A stretch of DNA of 64,000 bases from Diploptera punctata (Eukaryota; Arthropoda; Insecta; Blattodea; Blaberidae). Position 1 is the first letter of the stretch. Every line of letters starts with the position of its first letter. The DNA lies in contig JASPKZ010007299.1 of NCBI GenBank assembly GCA_030220185.1, positions 682,001 through 746,000 on the forward strand, written 5' to 3'. Made by a program: the position numbers and the translations under genes. This document shows, piece after piece, positions 10,504 to 23,050 of this stretch. The notes under the pieces were generated by a model that made no database searches, was not told where the DNA came from, and saw only the letters and a program-made list of their open reading frames with translations.

Positions 10504-10704
10504 GTTGTGCAAGAAGCTTTGGACAAAGCAAAAGAAGGTCGAACATGTATAACAATAGCACATCGTCTGTCAACAATACAAGATGCAGACGTGATCTGTG
10601 TAATTCACCATGGAAAAGTCGCCGAATTGGGCACACACAATGAACTTCTCATTAAACATGGACTTTATTATAAATTGTGTAAAATGCAAAATGGACAAAC
10701 TTGA
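10504..10704 (+). CDS. ABC transporter subfamily B, terminal exon (H-loop and stop)
   Basis: The acceptor AG ends at 10,503, and the exon continues in phase 0 as [20 protein letters not shown]. The H-loop histidine lies in [16 protein letters not shown], followed by [15 protein letters not shown] and a short C-terminus ending NGQT before TGA at 10,702-10,704. A stop within about 30 residues of the H-loop region is usual for the end of NBD2 in full ABCB transporters. With the three preceding exons this gives 65+69+49+66 residues of uninterrupted, motif-complete sequence, so the gene looks functional. Confidence 0.94.
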   Translation, partial: VVQEALDKAKEGRTCITIAHRLSTIQDADVICVIHHGKVAELGTHNELLIKHGLYYKLCKMQNGQT

Positions 10705-10803
10705 AAAAAAAAGTTATTTCATCCTCAACTAACAATTAATACAATTCATCTCCACATCTGGACTTCAGTGGCTATTCTTGAGATGCTCTAACTAAAATGT
10801 AGA

Positions 10804-10809
10804 AATAAA
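10804..10809 (+). promoter_or_regulatory. Candidate polyadenylation signal of the ABCB gene
   Basis: AATAAA lies 100 nt after the ABCB stop codon, in AT-rich sequence. It is the first canonical hexamer downstream of the stop. The cleavage site was not determined. Confidence 0.5.
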
Positions 10810-11867
10810 CAAATGCAACAATTATTTACTAACTTTTAGTAAAGAAGACAACTGAAATTAACTCTTTGAAGTGTTGCATAATTTTTAGTTACAGCATTTT
10901 GAGTATAATATCAAACCAAGTATTTATGAGTAAACTAACCTTCTTATTAGAGAAGTTAAGTGTTTGTTCAATGTTCCTTTAAAAACATTCATCTCATATA
11001 TATAAAAAGGCCAAGATAATGGCTAATATCTCAAGAAACTAATAACTTATTAAATGTGAAAAATCAGTAAAATTTTCTCTAGCATCTTTTCATAGCTTTA
11101 TTAATTTATTACTTGGCACTCATACGATTCAAGGGAAGAATTTTTTAGTTTGCTATCACATTGCTGTATCATATAGTACTTACACTGCCAAAATTTCTAA
11201 GGTAAACAATAAATTCTGCATCAAATTCCATCCGATCTGGCAATCAAAAATTGATTTCAATATTTTTCTTTTCTTCAACTACAGCACTAATATAAGGCAT
11301 AGTGTAGCTCTGCCATAATTTTTCTACAAAAAAGTATGTACTACTTGTAAAAGTATTAAAAATCACATACCATATCAATATAAAAACTAAAGAATATAAC
11401 AATGGAGTCAATAATACAATATATTAGCTGGATCTAACACAATATCCGAGAATACCTTAGTTACTAAGTACAATAAACCAACACAAGGGAGAGTTGAATG
11501 CTTTGCCCCTTGTGGCTCACAAGACCAGTTAGAGATAGCTAAAGAAATTAAGTTCTAGAGTAAATCCGACTAATGTATTTTACTAAAAATCAATTCAGTA
11601 GGATTCTTACTATAGAAATCACACTTCCAGAAATAAGTGATTCATGTAAAATGATCTTCCCTTCCATCACACTTGAAATTGTTATGAACTTAAAATTAAA
11701 TTGTATTGTAATCCATCAGCATTTAAATATAAATTGAACTTTTACCTGAAATACTATTCATTAAAATTTTCAGAAACATAAGCTTTTTTTTCCAGAATCA
11801 CATACATTTCAATTGCAGGTCATTTTAATTGATTAAATGATTAAAAGATAAGTTTGTAACTTATAAG

Positions 11868-12825
11868 TAGAGACCGGATGTTAGGGAAAATGCCTATAGT
11901 TATTTATTATAAATATTGTAAAAATGACTTCATGTAAGTTCATACCAACCATCCTAGAGTTGTTTTCCAAGAAGTTAATTTTGCCTATAAATGCCTATTT
12001 GCAATTTTTTCTCAAAATTAACTCAGTATTTCTTCTTCTTCTTAAACTTAATTTGTAGGATTTTCATCCTGTTTATTTCCAAAATCACTCCTCGGAGGAA
12101 GACGTACTGGATGTACATTCACTGTCTACCCATCTCTTGGCAGGTCTTCCTCTTGTTCTTCTCCCGTCCATTGGTCTATCTTCTTTAGCTCTTTTTTTCC
12201 GTCTTTGATCCGAGGCTTGATCCTTGGGACTGCGAGCAATGTATAAGATACACCTTGAAGTGGGTTGCTAGCCCGTTAACTCAGTATTTCAATAAAATCA
12301 ATTGAAATGGACAAACTTCATGGCACAAATAATTTCTTAGAAGTTTTCAAGTGTTCTTTTTATAAATTCCCTTAGAATATTTTAGGGTAAGGGTGGCAAT
12401 AACCCAATAACCTAGCAGGTATATGGTTTCCATCTCAATACACCCCGTTAGGTAAATATTGTATTTTTCCACCTCATGCATTCCCTTTAAGCGAAATAAC
12501 CCTAAGCTATGTCCCATGGTATTATGCTCCGGCCCTAAGGCTTGGAGAAAAGTTCTTTGCTTCTTTTAAATACAAACATTGCTGAGTGACAAAGAGGGTT
12601 CTGCTCTTTGTAAAAAGGCAAAACAAATTCCAAAAGCATCTCTGTTATCTTCGCATGCTATTGAAAGCATATGTTTATATTCTTAACGTAAGACTGTAAA
12701 AAATTATGTTGTAGCCCATTTTTTTGTAAGAGCCTATTTTGAATTTTTAGTGCCTACATTAATGATTTTTAGTGCCTTTTTGCCTGCCTTTTTTAATTTT
12801 TTAAGTGCCTAACATCCGGACTCTA
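11868..12825. mobile_element. Non-autonomous hAT-type transposon
   Basis: Terminal inverted repeats TAGAGACCGGATGTTAGG (left) and CCTAACATCCGGACTCTA (right) are flanked by an 8-bp direct repeat CTTATAAG (11,860-11,867 and 12,826-12,833). An 8-bp duplication and a TAG-type terminus fit the hAT superfamily. No transposase frame is present. A LINE fragment has inserted at 12,033-12,275. The rest of 10,810-11,860 is AT-rich with no recognised feature. Confidence 0.75.
12033..12275 (-). mobile_element. 5'-truncated LINE fragment inside the hAT element
   Basis: A 243-bp insertion flanked by 15-bp direct repeats TTAACTCAGTATTTC (12,018-12,032 and 12,276-12,290). On the minus strand it ends in a GAAGAAGAA-type tail, and a short frame with a GRPAKRW-type motif suggests the 3' end of an RTE-like LINE. 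The insertion is younger than the host element. Confidence 0.7.
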
Positions 12826-13499
12826 CTTATAAGCTATAAATGTCATATTAAGCAAAATGCTTATATAAATCTTCCCTTCTAGTACCTGTAACATGACATC
12901 AATGGGAGCCCTTACTCCTATATGACTCAGCTCATAGTATGATTGCTAGTTATATATTTGTGTGTTGCAATTTTATTATAGATGTATAGAAAAAAAAAAC
13001 TGTATTCTGTGTTGTGTAGTATAAAACCTCATACCATGTGTACCTGAATATAAGACAACTTTAATTCTGAACTTTATACATTTTTTAATGTATCTATTTT
13101 TAAAAAATTTTATCTATGAATTTTAGACAATATTGATAATTCATTAATCATTATTAACAACAACTCTAGATCAGCATTTCTCAACCTATTGCAGTCCCAG
13201 GACCAGTAAAATGTCACAAATAATTTTATGGAATCATTAACTTACATGATCATAATTTGTTACTGGTACCTATATCCATAATATTAACATTTGTGATATC
13301 ATTAAAGCAAATCATATTGTATCATTATAATAAAAATCTAAGGGTACGATTTGAATTACTATGGAAAAACATTTATAAAATATTGGATGCAAACTGTGTA
13401 AAAAATGAATTATATATTAAGACACTTAACATTTATTGAATAAATGATCAATAATATTATGAATCTATAAGGGAAAGAGTGAACTATGGAAAATAAAGA

Positions 13500-13680
13500 A
13501 TGAATAATAATATTATTAACTCCTGCGTGACAGGCCTAGAAGGTCCTTGGCCTACCATCTGGCTGATGACCTCACGTTCTCATGTGTTAATCACAGATAT
13601 AGAAGATCATAAGCAGTGTGGGGGTGACTTGTGGTCAGAACTCCATCTGTACAGATAAAGGTAAAGTGATACTACAGGCC
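13500..13680. repeat. Decayed SINE-like fragment
   Basis: CTGCGTGACAGGCC, AGGTCCTTGG and CTCATGTGTTAATCACAGA resemble pieces of the 3' region of the SINE at 49,497-49,860. No ends are visible. The surrounding 12,834-14,820 is AT-rich and otherwise featureless to me. Confidence 0.3.
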
Positions 13681-14829
13681 TATTTGTAATGCATAATAAG
13701 TACTCTTCTTAACTATTTTAATTAACTGATGTTCCATGTTACCTGTCATATCATTAACTCTTCAGAAATGCTGCTGTAGACCATTACATAAATCTTTTAT
13801 TCACAAAGTAAAATGATAAAAATGCATCTACATAGTATTCCAGATATGTTGGGAAAGTGAGTAAACAGATTGTATGACCTACAACTGAATGTCCATTGCC
13901 TGCCAAGTGGAGAGTTACCATTAAGCATTATTTACAGAAACTTGCTTTGTCTTTCCAACTATGGAATAGATTGAGTTAAATAAATGTTCACTATTATTTA
14001 ACATCGGAGTGTATATAAGTACCAAATGCATTAAACATTAATGCTCTATTAAAATTCCAGATAAATGCATTAATAATTTTTCAAGTTAGTGTGATTGCTT
14101 GGAAACCACACTTTTTGTTTTTGTTCACTTTTATTCCCAACATATCTGGAGTATACAGTACAGTAGATACACTTGTGTGTAATGATTTATCACTCTCTTA
14201 CTAAAGATTGAAGTTGTATATAAACATATTATATTTTGATACCATTTTAAAGAAATCCAAAACAAGATGAGAAACTTTGCCTGAGGTATTAGCAAAACAA
14301 CATAAAATCATAGGTTATGTAAATTATATATTTTTAATACTACTATTATGAATGTAAAATTACAAAACTTGTCCTCCACATTATTACTGTCATTCTGGTA
14401 GAAGTCACCAACAGTCTATATATACATGTAGGCTGATATTTTAAGAATATTAAAAAAAAATGTGAAAAAACATACAGTTTTTCTAGTAAACAAAATTAAA
14501 AGTGTTACAATATTCAAGAATAAGTTGAAGAGTGTCTATATTGTATAATTTTTATTAAACTTTTAAATAAAAATCATTACACCTTAAAAATATAATTGTG
14601 GACTTAGTGACTTTTATCAGAACAATGTTACATAACTTATGTAAAAGTAATTTTGAGAATGTGTCTTATATTAGAGTAAATACTGGTAATATACTAAATA
14701 ATAAAGACAAAAACTGCCTGTAGATGTACCATGTGGATTTTCGAAAAAGTGTATTTTTTTGTAATAAAATAATTGTAAAATACAATAAAAAATTAAATGT
14801 TTAACAATTAATTATAATAAAACAATATA

Positions 14830-15470
14830 TGAGCACAAATCTTTCCGAGGAATTAGAAATAAATGGAACAAAGATTAAAACCGTGGAATATTTGAGATCA
14901 ATAATTCAAAAAGATGGATCATCTGAATTAGATATCGAAAAAAGAATAATAGAGCAAAGAAAGTTATTGGCATATTAAATTATATTTTATGGAGTAGGAA
15001 TATAATCAAGAAGACTAAATTATTAATATATAACACAATTGTAAAGAGTATTTTATTATATGGTGCGGAAACATGGACATTGAAACAAAAACACAGAATT
15101 AAATTATTAGTCATAGAAATGGACTTTTTAAGAAGATCGGCAAGAATATCAAAATTAGACAAAATAAAAAAATAATACAATAAGAGAAATTATGAATGTA
15201 GAAAAGGATATTGTATAAGAGATTGAAGAAATCCAACTAAGATAGTATGGACATATAATGAGAAGAAGGGACACAGAAACAAAGAAGTATTTAAAATGGA
15301 TACCTCCTGGAAAAGGGAAACATGGTAGACCAAATCAATGTAGATAAAGGGAATTCAAGACAACATGAAGAGAAATATGACAGAAGCAGACACACAGGAT
15401 CGGGAAGTGTGGAAGGAAAAAATTGTATATTTTGGTTGAGGATACCTGTGTAAATAACAGAAACAATCCT
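14830..15470 (+). pseudogene. Decayed RTE-type LINE, C-terminal part
   Basis: Interrupted frames encode a C-terminal region: KTVEYLRSIIQKDGSSELDI, a degraded ethanol-tryptophan-type motif (GAETWTL at DNA level near 15,060), then RWYGHIMRR and GKHGRPNQ. These are the motifs seen after the reverse transcriptase in RTE-type elements. Multiple stops and frameshifts make it inactive. Confidence 0.55.
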
Positions 15471-16396
15471 GAATAAAAAAAATCTCGATTATTTGCCTTG
15501 TTACACTATTGAGCAAAAGACAAATATTTCCTACAATAGTTCAATCCTATAACAGTTCAAAAGACGAATATTTCAGACTATTTATCTCACAGATCGATAA
15601 TTTTGCCTCTTCCTGTTGATAAAATTGCCACTTCCTGTTCGTATTGAGAGATATATCCACAAATTAACTTTGGTATCGATTCAACAATGTACGATCAATA
15701 TGGTACAGCAAGGAATGTCAAAAGAAAACTTCAAAAAATACAAAAAAAAAAGATTAGTTCTGTTGCTCTAAAAAATGTATAATGAATCTGCATTATTGTT
15801 AATAGTTATTTCTCATACAATCATCTGTTATTGATTTTCCCAAGTCCAAAGAGATTTAACAGTAATGATATGCTATTTATAACTATACAGCCAGCTTAGA
15901 ATTTGCCCGGAAGTAAGATAGGAATATAAAACCTGACATTTGGTAAATATTAAACATTATAATTATTTTTAGCTTCTGGTGTTGTATTAATCGCTAAATA
16001 GTCACTTCAAATCCAACACGAGGTTGAGTTTTTCATTAGACAAAATCACTCGCAACTTTGTCGCTCGTGATTTTTTTAAACTATAGGGAAGTAATACAAC
16101 TCCTGTATTGGCAAACTGGATAACCCTCACTACCTGCCATCCACACCACGTCCCGCCTCACTCCACTCATATGAAGAGAACTAGGGGAGAAGAGAAGAAA
16201 TCCCAACAGAGTTCTATACCATAGATGCAATGACATCTAACGACTGGCAATATGCAGGCTATGACCTTTGATACACTGTGACGAGATTTGCTGTACATGG
16301 GTCCTTGATGGAATCTGTAAAAATAGGGATACCATCAACCTGGTTGAGTGGCAGACAAGGCCTTAAGGCCTTAACTCTGCCAGGTAAAATAAAGCT

Positions 16397-16417
16397 TTTA
16401 TTATTATTATTATTATA
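16397..16417 (+). repeat. TTA microsatellite
   Basis: TTATTATTATTATTATTA-type run; a shorter TTA run occurs at 16,551-16,565. The sequence around it (15,480-16,930) shows no gene. Confidence 0.8.
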
Positions 16418-16932
16418 GTGTATGTGAGAGGTGTGGGGAACCATGTGATACCTACCGCACTATGAACCATTTGCACACAGGTGAATCGCTCATACAGTTC
16501 TGCTCTTTACTAGAACTCCACGCTATTGATATATGCACATTAGTGCGAAATTATTATTATTATTAATTTTAAATAGATAACACAAAACAATTCACATTAA
16601 ACATTTAAGTCAGATTTCAGTTAGTTTTAAGAGCTGGTTAGTTAGTCTTAAAAATATAACATAAATTACATTAACCTTATATTTGTCGGTTTTTGTACAT
16701 TATAATTTGGGTTGAATTACAACCGGTTCTTTTAAAATATCTTAAATATTGGAAAAATGGAAATTTTTAACATTCATTAATTAAAACTTGTGGCTCGTAT
16801 TAATAATTCAGGTATCACAGAGTTATTTACCAATTTATTAAGTTACTGTGCCCTGAAGGAATTCAATATCACAATATATCACTTTTCATCTCAGACACTG
16901 CAACATACATGAAAAAGGTGGGACAACTTTAA

Positions 16933-17499
16933 GGGTCGTATGCAAATACATTACTCTCTACTCAAATTACTTCCAATCACTGGTGAGCTGAGATCGAATT
17001 AATGGCCACCTTAACCGGTCATGCATGAATGTTGACGTTTTTGTAATATTGGCAACGAATTACCCAGAATTCTCAGCGATAAAACCACTTCCGTTATTTT
17101 TGTCTGCTATAGAGGAATGCATTTATGCTTGCATCCCGCAAATAATACCGTATACAAACACGTCTGCGACGTGCAATATTACGCCGATTCTCCTGTTCTT
17201 CCAGTTGAATTCTTTGGTAGACTCTATCAAATTCCTCTTCTCCGCATATACCGAAAACATGATCGAAGTCTTCAAGGTCCGACATCTTGGATAAGTTTCA
17301 AACTACATCGGTTACCATCGGTTCCCTTCGGGATTTTCACATAAGTTTATATCTTGAGCTACGATCTTAAGGTACCTTGTCAGGTAGCTTTACAATTATT
17401 ACCGCGTGAATAGATTTCTGAGTAAGAAAAATGTGTTTGAATAAAACTTTATCAGCAGAGAACGCCTTTTACTGTCTAATGCGTTCAAACATTCGACCC
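16933..17499 (-). mobile_element. Harbinger-type element, copy 1
   Basis: The 567-bp element has short inverted ends GGGTCGNATG and is flanked by TAA on both sides (16,930-16,932, 17,500-17,502). The second copy at 42,181-42,727 is inverted relative to this one and similar along its whole length. The 3-bp TAA duplication fits PIF/Harbinger. The only frame is the 63-residue one at 17,094-17,285. Confidence 0.75.
17094..17285 (-). CDS. 63-residue acidic/basic protein in Harbinger-type element
   Basis: The frame starts MSDLEDFDHVF, has an acidic stretch and glutamine-rich helix (EEEFDRVYQRIQLEEQENRR), a basic patch (RRRRV) and ends in NAFLYSRQK. The copy at 42,385-42,576 is identical at 57 of 63 positions and has the same length and stop. 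The look is of an N-terminal leader of a Harbinger-type transposase cut off before the nuclease. It could be a truncated transposase or simply a conserved relic; function unknown. Confidence 0.5.
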   Translation of the reverse strand: MSDLEDFDHVFGICGEEEFDRVYQRIQLEEQENRRNIARRRRVCIRYYLRDASINAFLYSRQK

Positions 17500-18035
17500 T
17501 AAAAGTACTATTTTCAAACATGCTTCACGTAACCTGCATAGAACAAAGTTTTCACATGATATTAGAAGAAATAAGAAGCTTGTTTCCTGAAGTCGACAAA
17601 TTGATTTCCAGTATTAAGATCTTTCTGAAAGCCCATCTAGGATTCTAATATTTAAAGATATTTCACTAGATATACCTCTGTCCCCTCAACATATAGTGAG
17701 ATGGGGAATATGGATTTCAGCAGCAGTTTACTACACTTCAAATTTCCTCCAGCATAACCAAGGTAGTCAAAACACCCAGTTGGGAGAATAACATTGGAAA
17801 AACTGCACTTAAACTAGCGTGAAATATTTTCTTTCTAAGTCCTGTAGAACAACAGTTTGCATGTGCCAGAGTTTATAGAGCCAGCAATAACCCACAATCG
17901 AACCACATATCGATTATCATCCTCTATTACCATCCGTCACTATGAAATTTAAATGACCAATATTTGCAATAAATCCCCAAATCTATGTTGAAAAATATAT
18001 ATTAATAATATTAAAATTACCAAACGTTTATTAAA

Positions 18036-18366
18036 AATGGGTGTACACTTACTTATCACTCCCTAACGCTGATCCAACCAGCGATAACCCAAAAAAGTGA
18101 TAGACGAATCATAGACTAAATAATATACTCTGTCGAGAAAATAGCAGTTAGCGCCACAATATTGTCTAACAGTGTCATAATATTGTGATTTGCATATTTA
18201 AATGGGTGTACACTTACTTATCACTCCCTAATGCTGATCCAACCAGCGATGACCCAAAAAAAGTGATAGAAAAATCATAGACTAAATAATATACTCTGTC
18301 GAGAAAATAGCAGTTAGCACCACAATATTGTCTAACAGTGTCATAATATTGTGATTTGCATATTTA
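18036..18366 (+). repeat. Two-copy tandem duplication, 165-bp unit
   Basis: The unit begins AATGGGTGTACACTTACTTA and ends at CATATTTA. The second copy starts at 18,201. The two differ at only a few bases, so the duplication is recent. The unit contains a short palindrome TTGTCTAACAGTGTC and CACAATATTG/CATAATATTG. No coding. Confidence 0.85.
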
Positions 18367-18534
18367 AATAAATACTTCAAAATTGTCTAATAATGTTGTA
18401 AAAATTGTTTGAAAAAGTTTAAAATATTAAATAATGTTAGTAAATACAGAAGAAGAGCTATAGTTTACAACAATATAACTGAAAAAACAAGCGCTAGTAG
18501 AAGTGCAGTTGAGCCATAACATTAACTATGATTT

Positions 18535-18640
18535 GAGGAAAGTAGATTTATACAGGGAATGATTGGAAAACAGGATAGGGATGTCCACGTGGCCATGAAC
18601 CTATGGGTTTGATAGTGCCAGTAAGTTATTAGTTATGACG
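18535..18640 (+). repeat. RTE-type LINE 3' end fragment
   Basis: GATTGGAAAACAGGATAGGG and CCATGAACCT match the 3'-terminal coding region of the LINE family at 41,720-42,180 (minus) and 57,775-57,960 (plus). The remainder of 18,640-19,440 shows no feature. Confidence 0.4.
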
Positions 18641-19449
18641 AAGGTAGTCGCCACTCTGGAGAATGAAGCATCTTCAATTGCAGTGACAAAGAAACTTTTC
18701 GGAAGTGAGAAATGACTTAACTTTCACAGCCAAGTTCGGTTTCCTGCCAGCTTCAAGAAAGAGGGTAGCCTTTGACAAAGTCAGTGAAAATTGTGGATAA
18801 AGCATTGCAAAGATTGGAAAGTGTGCCAGGTAAATGGAGATCTCCCTGACTAATGAGAAGTGTAAATTGGTGTTTTTGCAAAATCCTCATCTTGACAAAC
18901 TTAGAAACATTAAAAAAATTCTACAAGGTGACAATCTATTACAGTAGAAATGGACGCTACAATAGTTTGTTTCAGATTTGCTCCAATTACTTCTGTAGAG
19001 GTCATTTTCTCAGAAGAAAAATGTATTGAGTATTCCTTTATGTTGTTCCCTGGGAGCAATTTATATAGTTGAATTGATTGGGATAACAAATGTATTACGG
19101 TATTAACTCAACTAGAAAAATGTATGATCTGACAGGAAACTCAACATGATGCCAGAAAATTTAAAAAAAGCATTTGGTTGTTATGTCCAACTAAAAAACC
19201 ACAATAAGGAATTGTAATGCTTAGGCCTTCAAGAAACATTTCATTTTTCTGTCAAGTAGGGACTACAATGTTTGCATTTTGTTTAAAACTTTAAAGTCAT
19301 TTTAAAAATATAACATGATGTTAAAATAGATAACCTGATTGTTTATCTGAATAGTGCAACCTAGTAAATAAATAGGCATAATGTAAGATTTTTCTATATT
19401 GGGAGAAACCGCACTTTATGATTCACCATGAATTGAAAGTCCTGCAGAA

Positions 19450-19755
19450 TAGTAGTGCACATGTGTTATGAATTTGCTCCATAGATGGCAGGACTAACTG
19501 TGCAGTTGGTATGACCAACCTTCGCGTAAATTTCCAAACATGCTTTTAAACACGGATGTACACTAACACATAATTTGTAACCTAATAAAATAAATTATTT
19601 ACATATTATTTCAATAAACTGTAAACTAATTCAGTCTACACTAACTTACGCCTTCATAACTTAAAATAAAAAAGTAATAGTGCAATTTCTTATTGTGAAG
19701 GTTGGTCATACCAGACTGCCATCTGTTGATGAGGACATGCACTACAGTTATGTAG
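19450..19755. repeat. Inverted-repeat element with GGTTGGTCATACCA arms
   Basis: Arms at about 19,450-19,527 and 19,695-19,755 are inverted copies (GGTATGACCAACCTTC and GAAGGTTGGTCATACC; then ATGGCAG and CTGCCAT). About 170 bp of AT-rich sequence separates them. It looks like a small DNA-type element, but ends and duplication were not resolved. Confidence 0.5.
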
Positions 19756-19808
19756 AACGTAGAAGGAAAAAAATGATAGATTTCACATACATAAATAAAT
19801 ACTTAATT

Positions 19809-19987
19809 GATCTTGATGAAGATTTTCGGGCTGTAGGCCGTGGTCGTGAGGCTTGTAGTTCCCTGACATTTCGCCAGTCGCAGTCTCTGGCGAAACGTCG
19901 GGGAACTACAAGCCTCACGACCACGGTCTACAGCCTGAAAATCTTCATCAAGATCATCATAGCAACTCCTGCCGTGAAAGTCTACGA
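19809..19987. mobile_element. F1 foldback element
   Basis: The 179-bp element is flanked by exact 12-bp direct repeats AAATACTTAATT (19,797-19,808, 19,988-19,999). Arms of about 65 bp start GATCTTGATGAAGATTTTCG and meet near 19,875-19,890. The right end carries the F1 tail (GCCGTGAAAGTCTAC). The centre keeps TCTCTGGCGAAACGTCGGGG, the 3' half of a hammerhead-like core, with the CTGANGA half deleted. Confidence 0.8.
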
Positions 19988-20513
19988 AAATACTTAATTT
20001 TTAAGAAATTAAGAATTCTTAGAGAATGTTAAAATAATAGGAAATATTAATAGAAACGGAAAAAGTAAATAGTAGAATAGTGTCATATGAATATTGCATG
20101 GTGAAGCATAGTGAGAACTAACTATAGTTGAGCTCTGTATTGCTTTTTATTGCCTATTTTAGCTAATTATAATGCTAAACTTCCAGACTCTGATAACAAG
20201 TAATCAGCTTTAAGTTGTAAAAGCCAACTATAATAGTTGAGGGAATAAACATACTGACCAAATTTCACTCCTATATTAGCAGGATGATCGTCCACCTTTC
20301 TGATTAGTAGGGCTGAAAAAAGTATCGGTATTAGGATAGTAACTAATTTCTATATACATTGTTAACAAAATGTGTGTCTTTGTCGAGCATCTCCACTGCC
20401 TGCTCAGAGTGGAGAGTGTATATGTTCAACTTTCCTCAGTAATAGACCTGTTTACATGACGTGTGGTTGTATCAGAATGCTGAAACAAAAATTATGCAAA
20501 GATGAGTCCATTC

Positions 20514-20700
20514 TTATATAAAGCGGACTGTACTAGAAGTCTGTCCCAAGTAGGGCATGTCAATGTGCGGTTTGTAAACACAGCCTAGCCTATAACTCAT
20601 ACTTTTTTCAGTCCTACTGATTAACATATGTGGATGTGAGGCCAGCACCGGGTAGTTGACCAAGGACCTTCTAGTTCTGTTCTGCCATGGAATAAACTTT
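20514..20700 (-). repeat. Decayed SINE fragment
   Basis: CATATGTGGATGTGAGGCCAGCA and a nearby GACCAAGG stretch resemble the 3' body of the SINE at 49,497-49,860. The surrounding 20,000-21,520 has no gene that I can support. Confidence 0.35.
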
Positions 20701-21538
20701 AATGACCTTAATTTACTCAAACCCACGTAAATTTAGCTTATTGATATATAAAACTATACCCATGTACAAAGACTTTATAAATATAAACATTGATTGGCTC
20801 AAGCTCCTATTAAGCGATATAACTTTTAAAACACCATATAAAAGTTTTGTCAAATGGTAGAGTATTTTAATAACTTACCGACTCTAAAAGGTCGTAATGT
20901 CAGAAGCGTCGCAAATCACAAAACAAAAGCATTGTCATTTATTACTATTTTAAACGATGGAAACTTTATCCCATATATTAATACTATTTACTGTCATATT
21001 TAGGCCCTACAGTACATAAACGTTTATCGTTTGTGTGTCTGCTTAATCCATAGATGTCAACCGATCGCAAAATTCTAAATAACCGGCGTTAATCCTATTA
21101 TTTCGACTTACCTTGTTTTTGTCATCCTCCTTGATATTCATTTCAAAATCTTCCAAATCATAAAAAAAATGTCAAAACACGGCAAACTGAAACATGAACA
21201 CAATTTTGAAAGAAGCATGCTACAGATGATAAACCAGGGTGGCCAATCACTATTTTTATACATAAGTATTTAATTTCAAAATCAAGAACAAAAGAATATA
21301 ACTATAAATAATTTTAAAATGACATTCATATTAATATTGTTAATTAGTGTCCAAAAATCTATAGATGTTTAACAATATAAATTGAACAAAAATATACAAA
21401 AAAAAAGTATACATAAAATATTTCGCCATTAAAGTTTGTAGCATTGGTTTTTAACATTAATTAGTTGACACAATGGCCTGAAGGTGGCAGAAATGTACAT
21501 TAACCTATTAATGCCATCTGTCTTATGAACTTATTAAC

Positions 21539-22920
21539 TCAATGTAGAAACCAAATTGATGAATTAAACGTTGCAACTAGAGATCTAGATTACTATCTAG
21601 AAACCGTAGAAAACATAGTGAAAGATACTTATCTAGAAATTCAAAATGAATGTATGTCAAAACGTCGCAAAAATGTACCTACGAAAATCAAAGAAATTCC
21701 AAAACCCACGGCAATTCAAATCAACTCAAATGTCGACAAGGAATTCCCTGAATTAACTAATAATTCCAAACCAAAAAACATCATTAAACGTAAAAATAAA
21801 GACTATCCTAAAGACCCAAAAGTGCCAAGGCAAACTTCAGCCAGTGCTGATACCTCACCGCTTGAGCTGTACAATAAATTCTCTATATTGTCAAGCGATG
21901 AGGAAATTTCTGGGCCCTCCATGCACATTGTACCAAGCGAGGAGAAAAAATACACAAAGAACACAAATATTGGTGGCTCTAACAACAAAAAGAGAAACCA
22001 ACCACAGGTAAGGATGTAACACAAGTATCATCAGCTACAGAAACACACGAGGAAAATGGCCTCTCACATAGAGAGAAACCATCCTCACACACCACAACAA
22101 CAGATAACACACGTGAAGAGCCACCAAGATCTGGACCTTCTAGTGTAAAAATCAACAATAATATTCCAAAGAAAGAAACCAGGCCACCGCCTGTAACACT
22201 CATAGGTCACACTGACCTAGTCAAAATTTACAGGGCACTAAAAAATGTTAGTGAAAAAAGACTTTAAAATTGTTAGTACACATGAAGGTCTAAGATATTA
22301 TACTAGCACACAGGAAGACCACAGTGTAGTAATAAAGTACTTTGACTCGATTGGAAGGCAATACTACACCTTCCAATTGAAAAAAGACCTTCCCCTAAGG
22401 GTCATGCTCAAACGGCTGCCCTCGAATGTAGATACAGAGGATATAAAAACCGAATTAACTGAATTGGACTTTGAAGTTAAAGGCATCAAGCAAGTGACAA
22501 AAAACTAGAGGACGGGTCCATATATAAGTACCCATTGTACATTGTTGAACTTGCCAACAATGAAAGATCCAAAGAGATCTATCACCTGGAAAAACTTTAC
22601 TGCACTGTGGTCTCATTTGAACCATATAGACCACGCTCTGGCCTGAAGCAATGCTTTAAATGCCAGAGATTTAACCATACCTTTGCAGGGTGCAACCTGA
22701 CTCCTAGATGCGTTATATGCGCCAAGGAACATAGTCACAAACATGCCCAGTTCGTGAGGAAGCACGAATCGACACTAGCAAACTCAAATGTGCAAATTGC
22801 GGAGAATCAGGACACCCTGCATCCTTCAGGAAATGCCCTAAATTTGAAGAGGCTCAACAGGCCTACCTCAGAAATAGGGAACCAAAACAAAATAAGACAG
22901 TAACTGCACGCACTTTTACT
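21539..22920 (+). pseudogene. Jockey-type ORF1 (Gag-like) remnant
   Basis: Coding sequence in three or more frame segments (about 21,541-22,016, then a shifted frame to 22,250, 22,250-22,505, 22,505-22,860, and a final shift). Features in order: a basic, Pro/Lys-rich N-terminal region; a domain with IDDV-type text around RVMLKRLPSNVDTEDIKTEL that is the nucleic-acid-binding region preceding zinc knuckles in Jockey Gags; then knuckles CFKCQRFNHTFAGC, CVICAKEH and, after a shift, CANCGESGHPASFRKC. These bind element RNA. At least three frameshifts make it non-functional. Confidence 0.8.
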
Positions 22921-23050
22921 AGTAAGAAAATCAACCCCAAACCTCCTTCAGTGCTGCAGTAAACTCTGGCAAAAATCAAGCCCCGAAAACCAGCATACAA
23001 GAACGCATTGCTTCAGTTCAGGCACCAGCGGTCACTCCTAATTTATAAGC

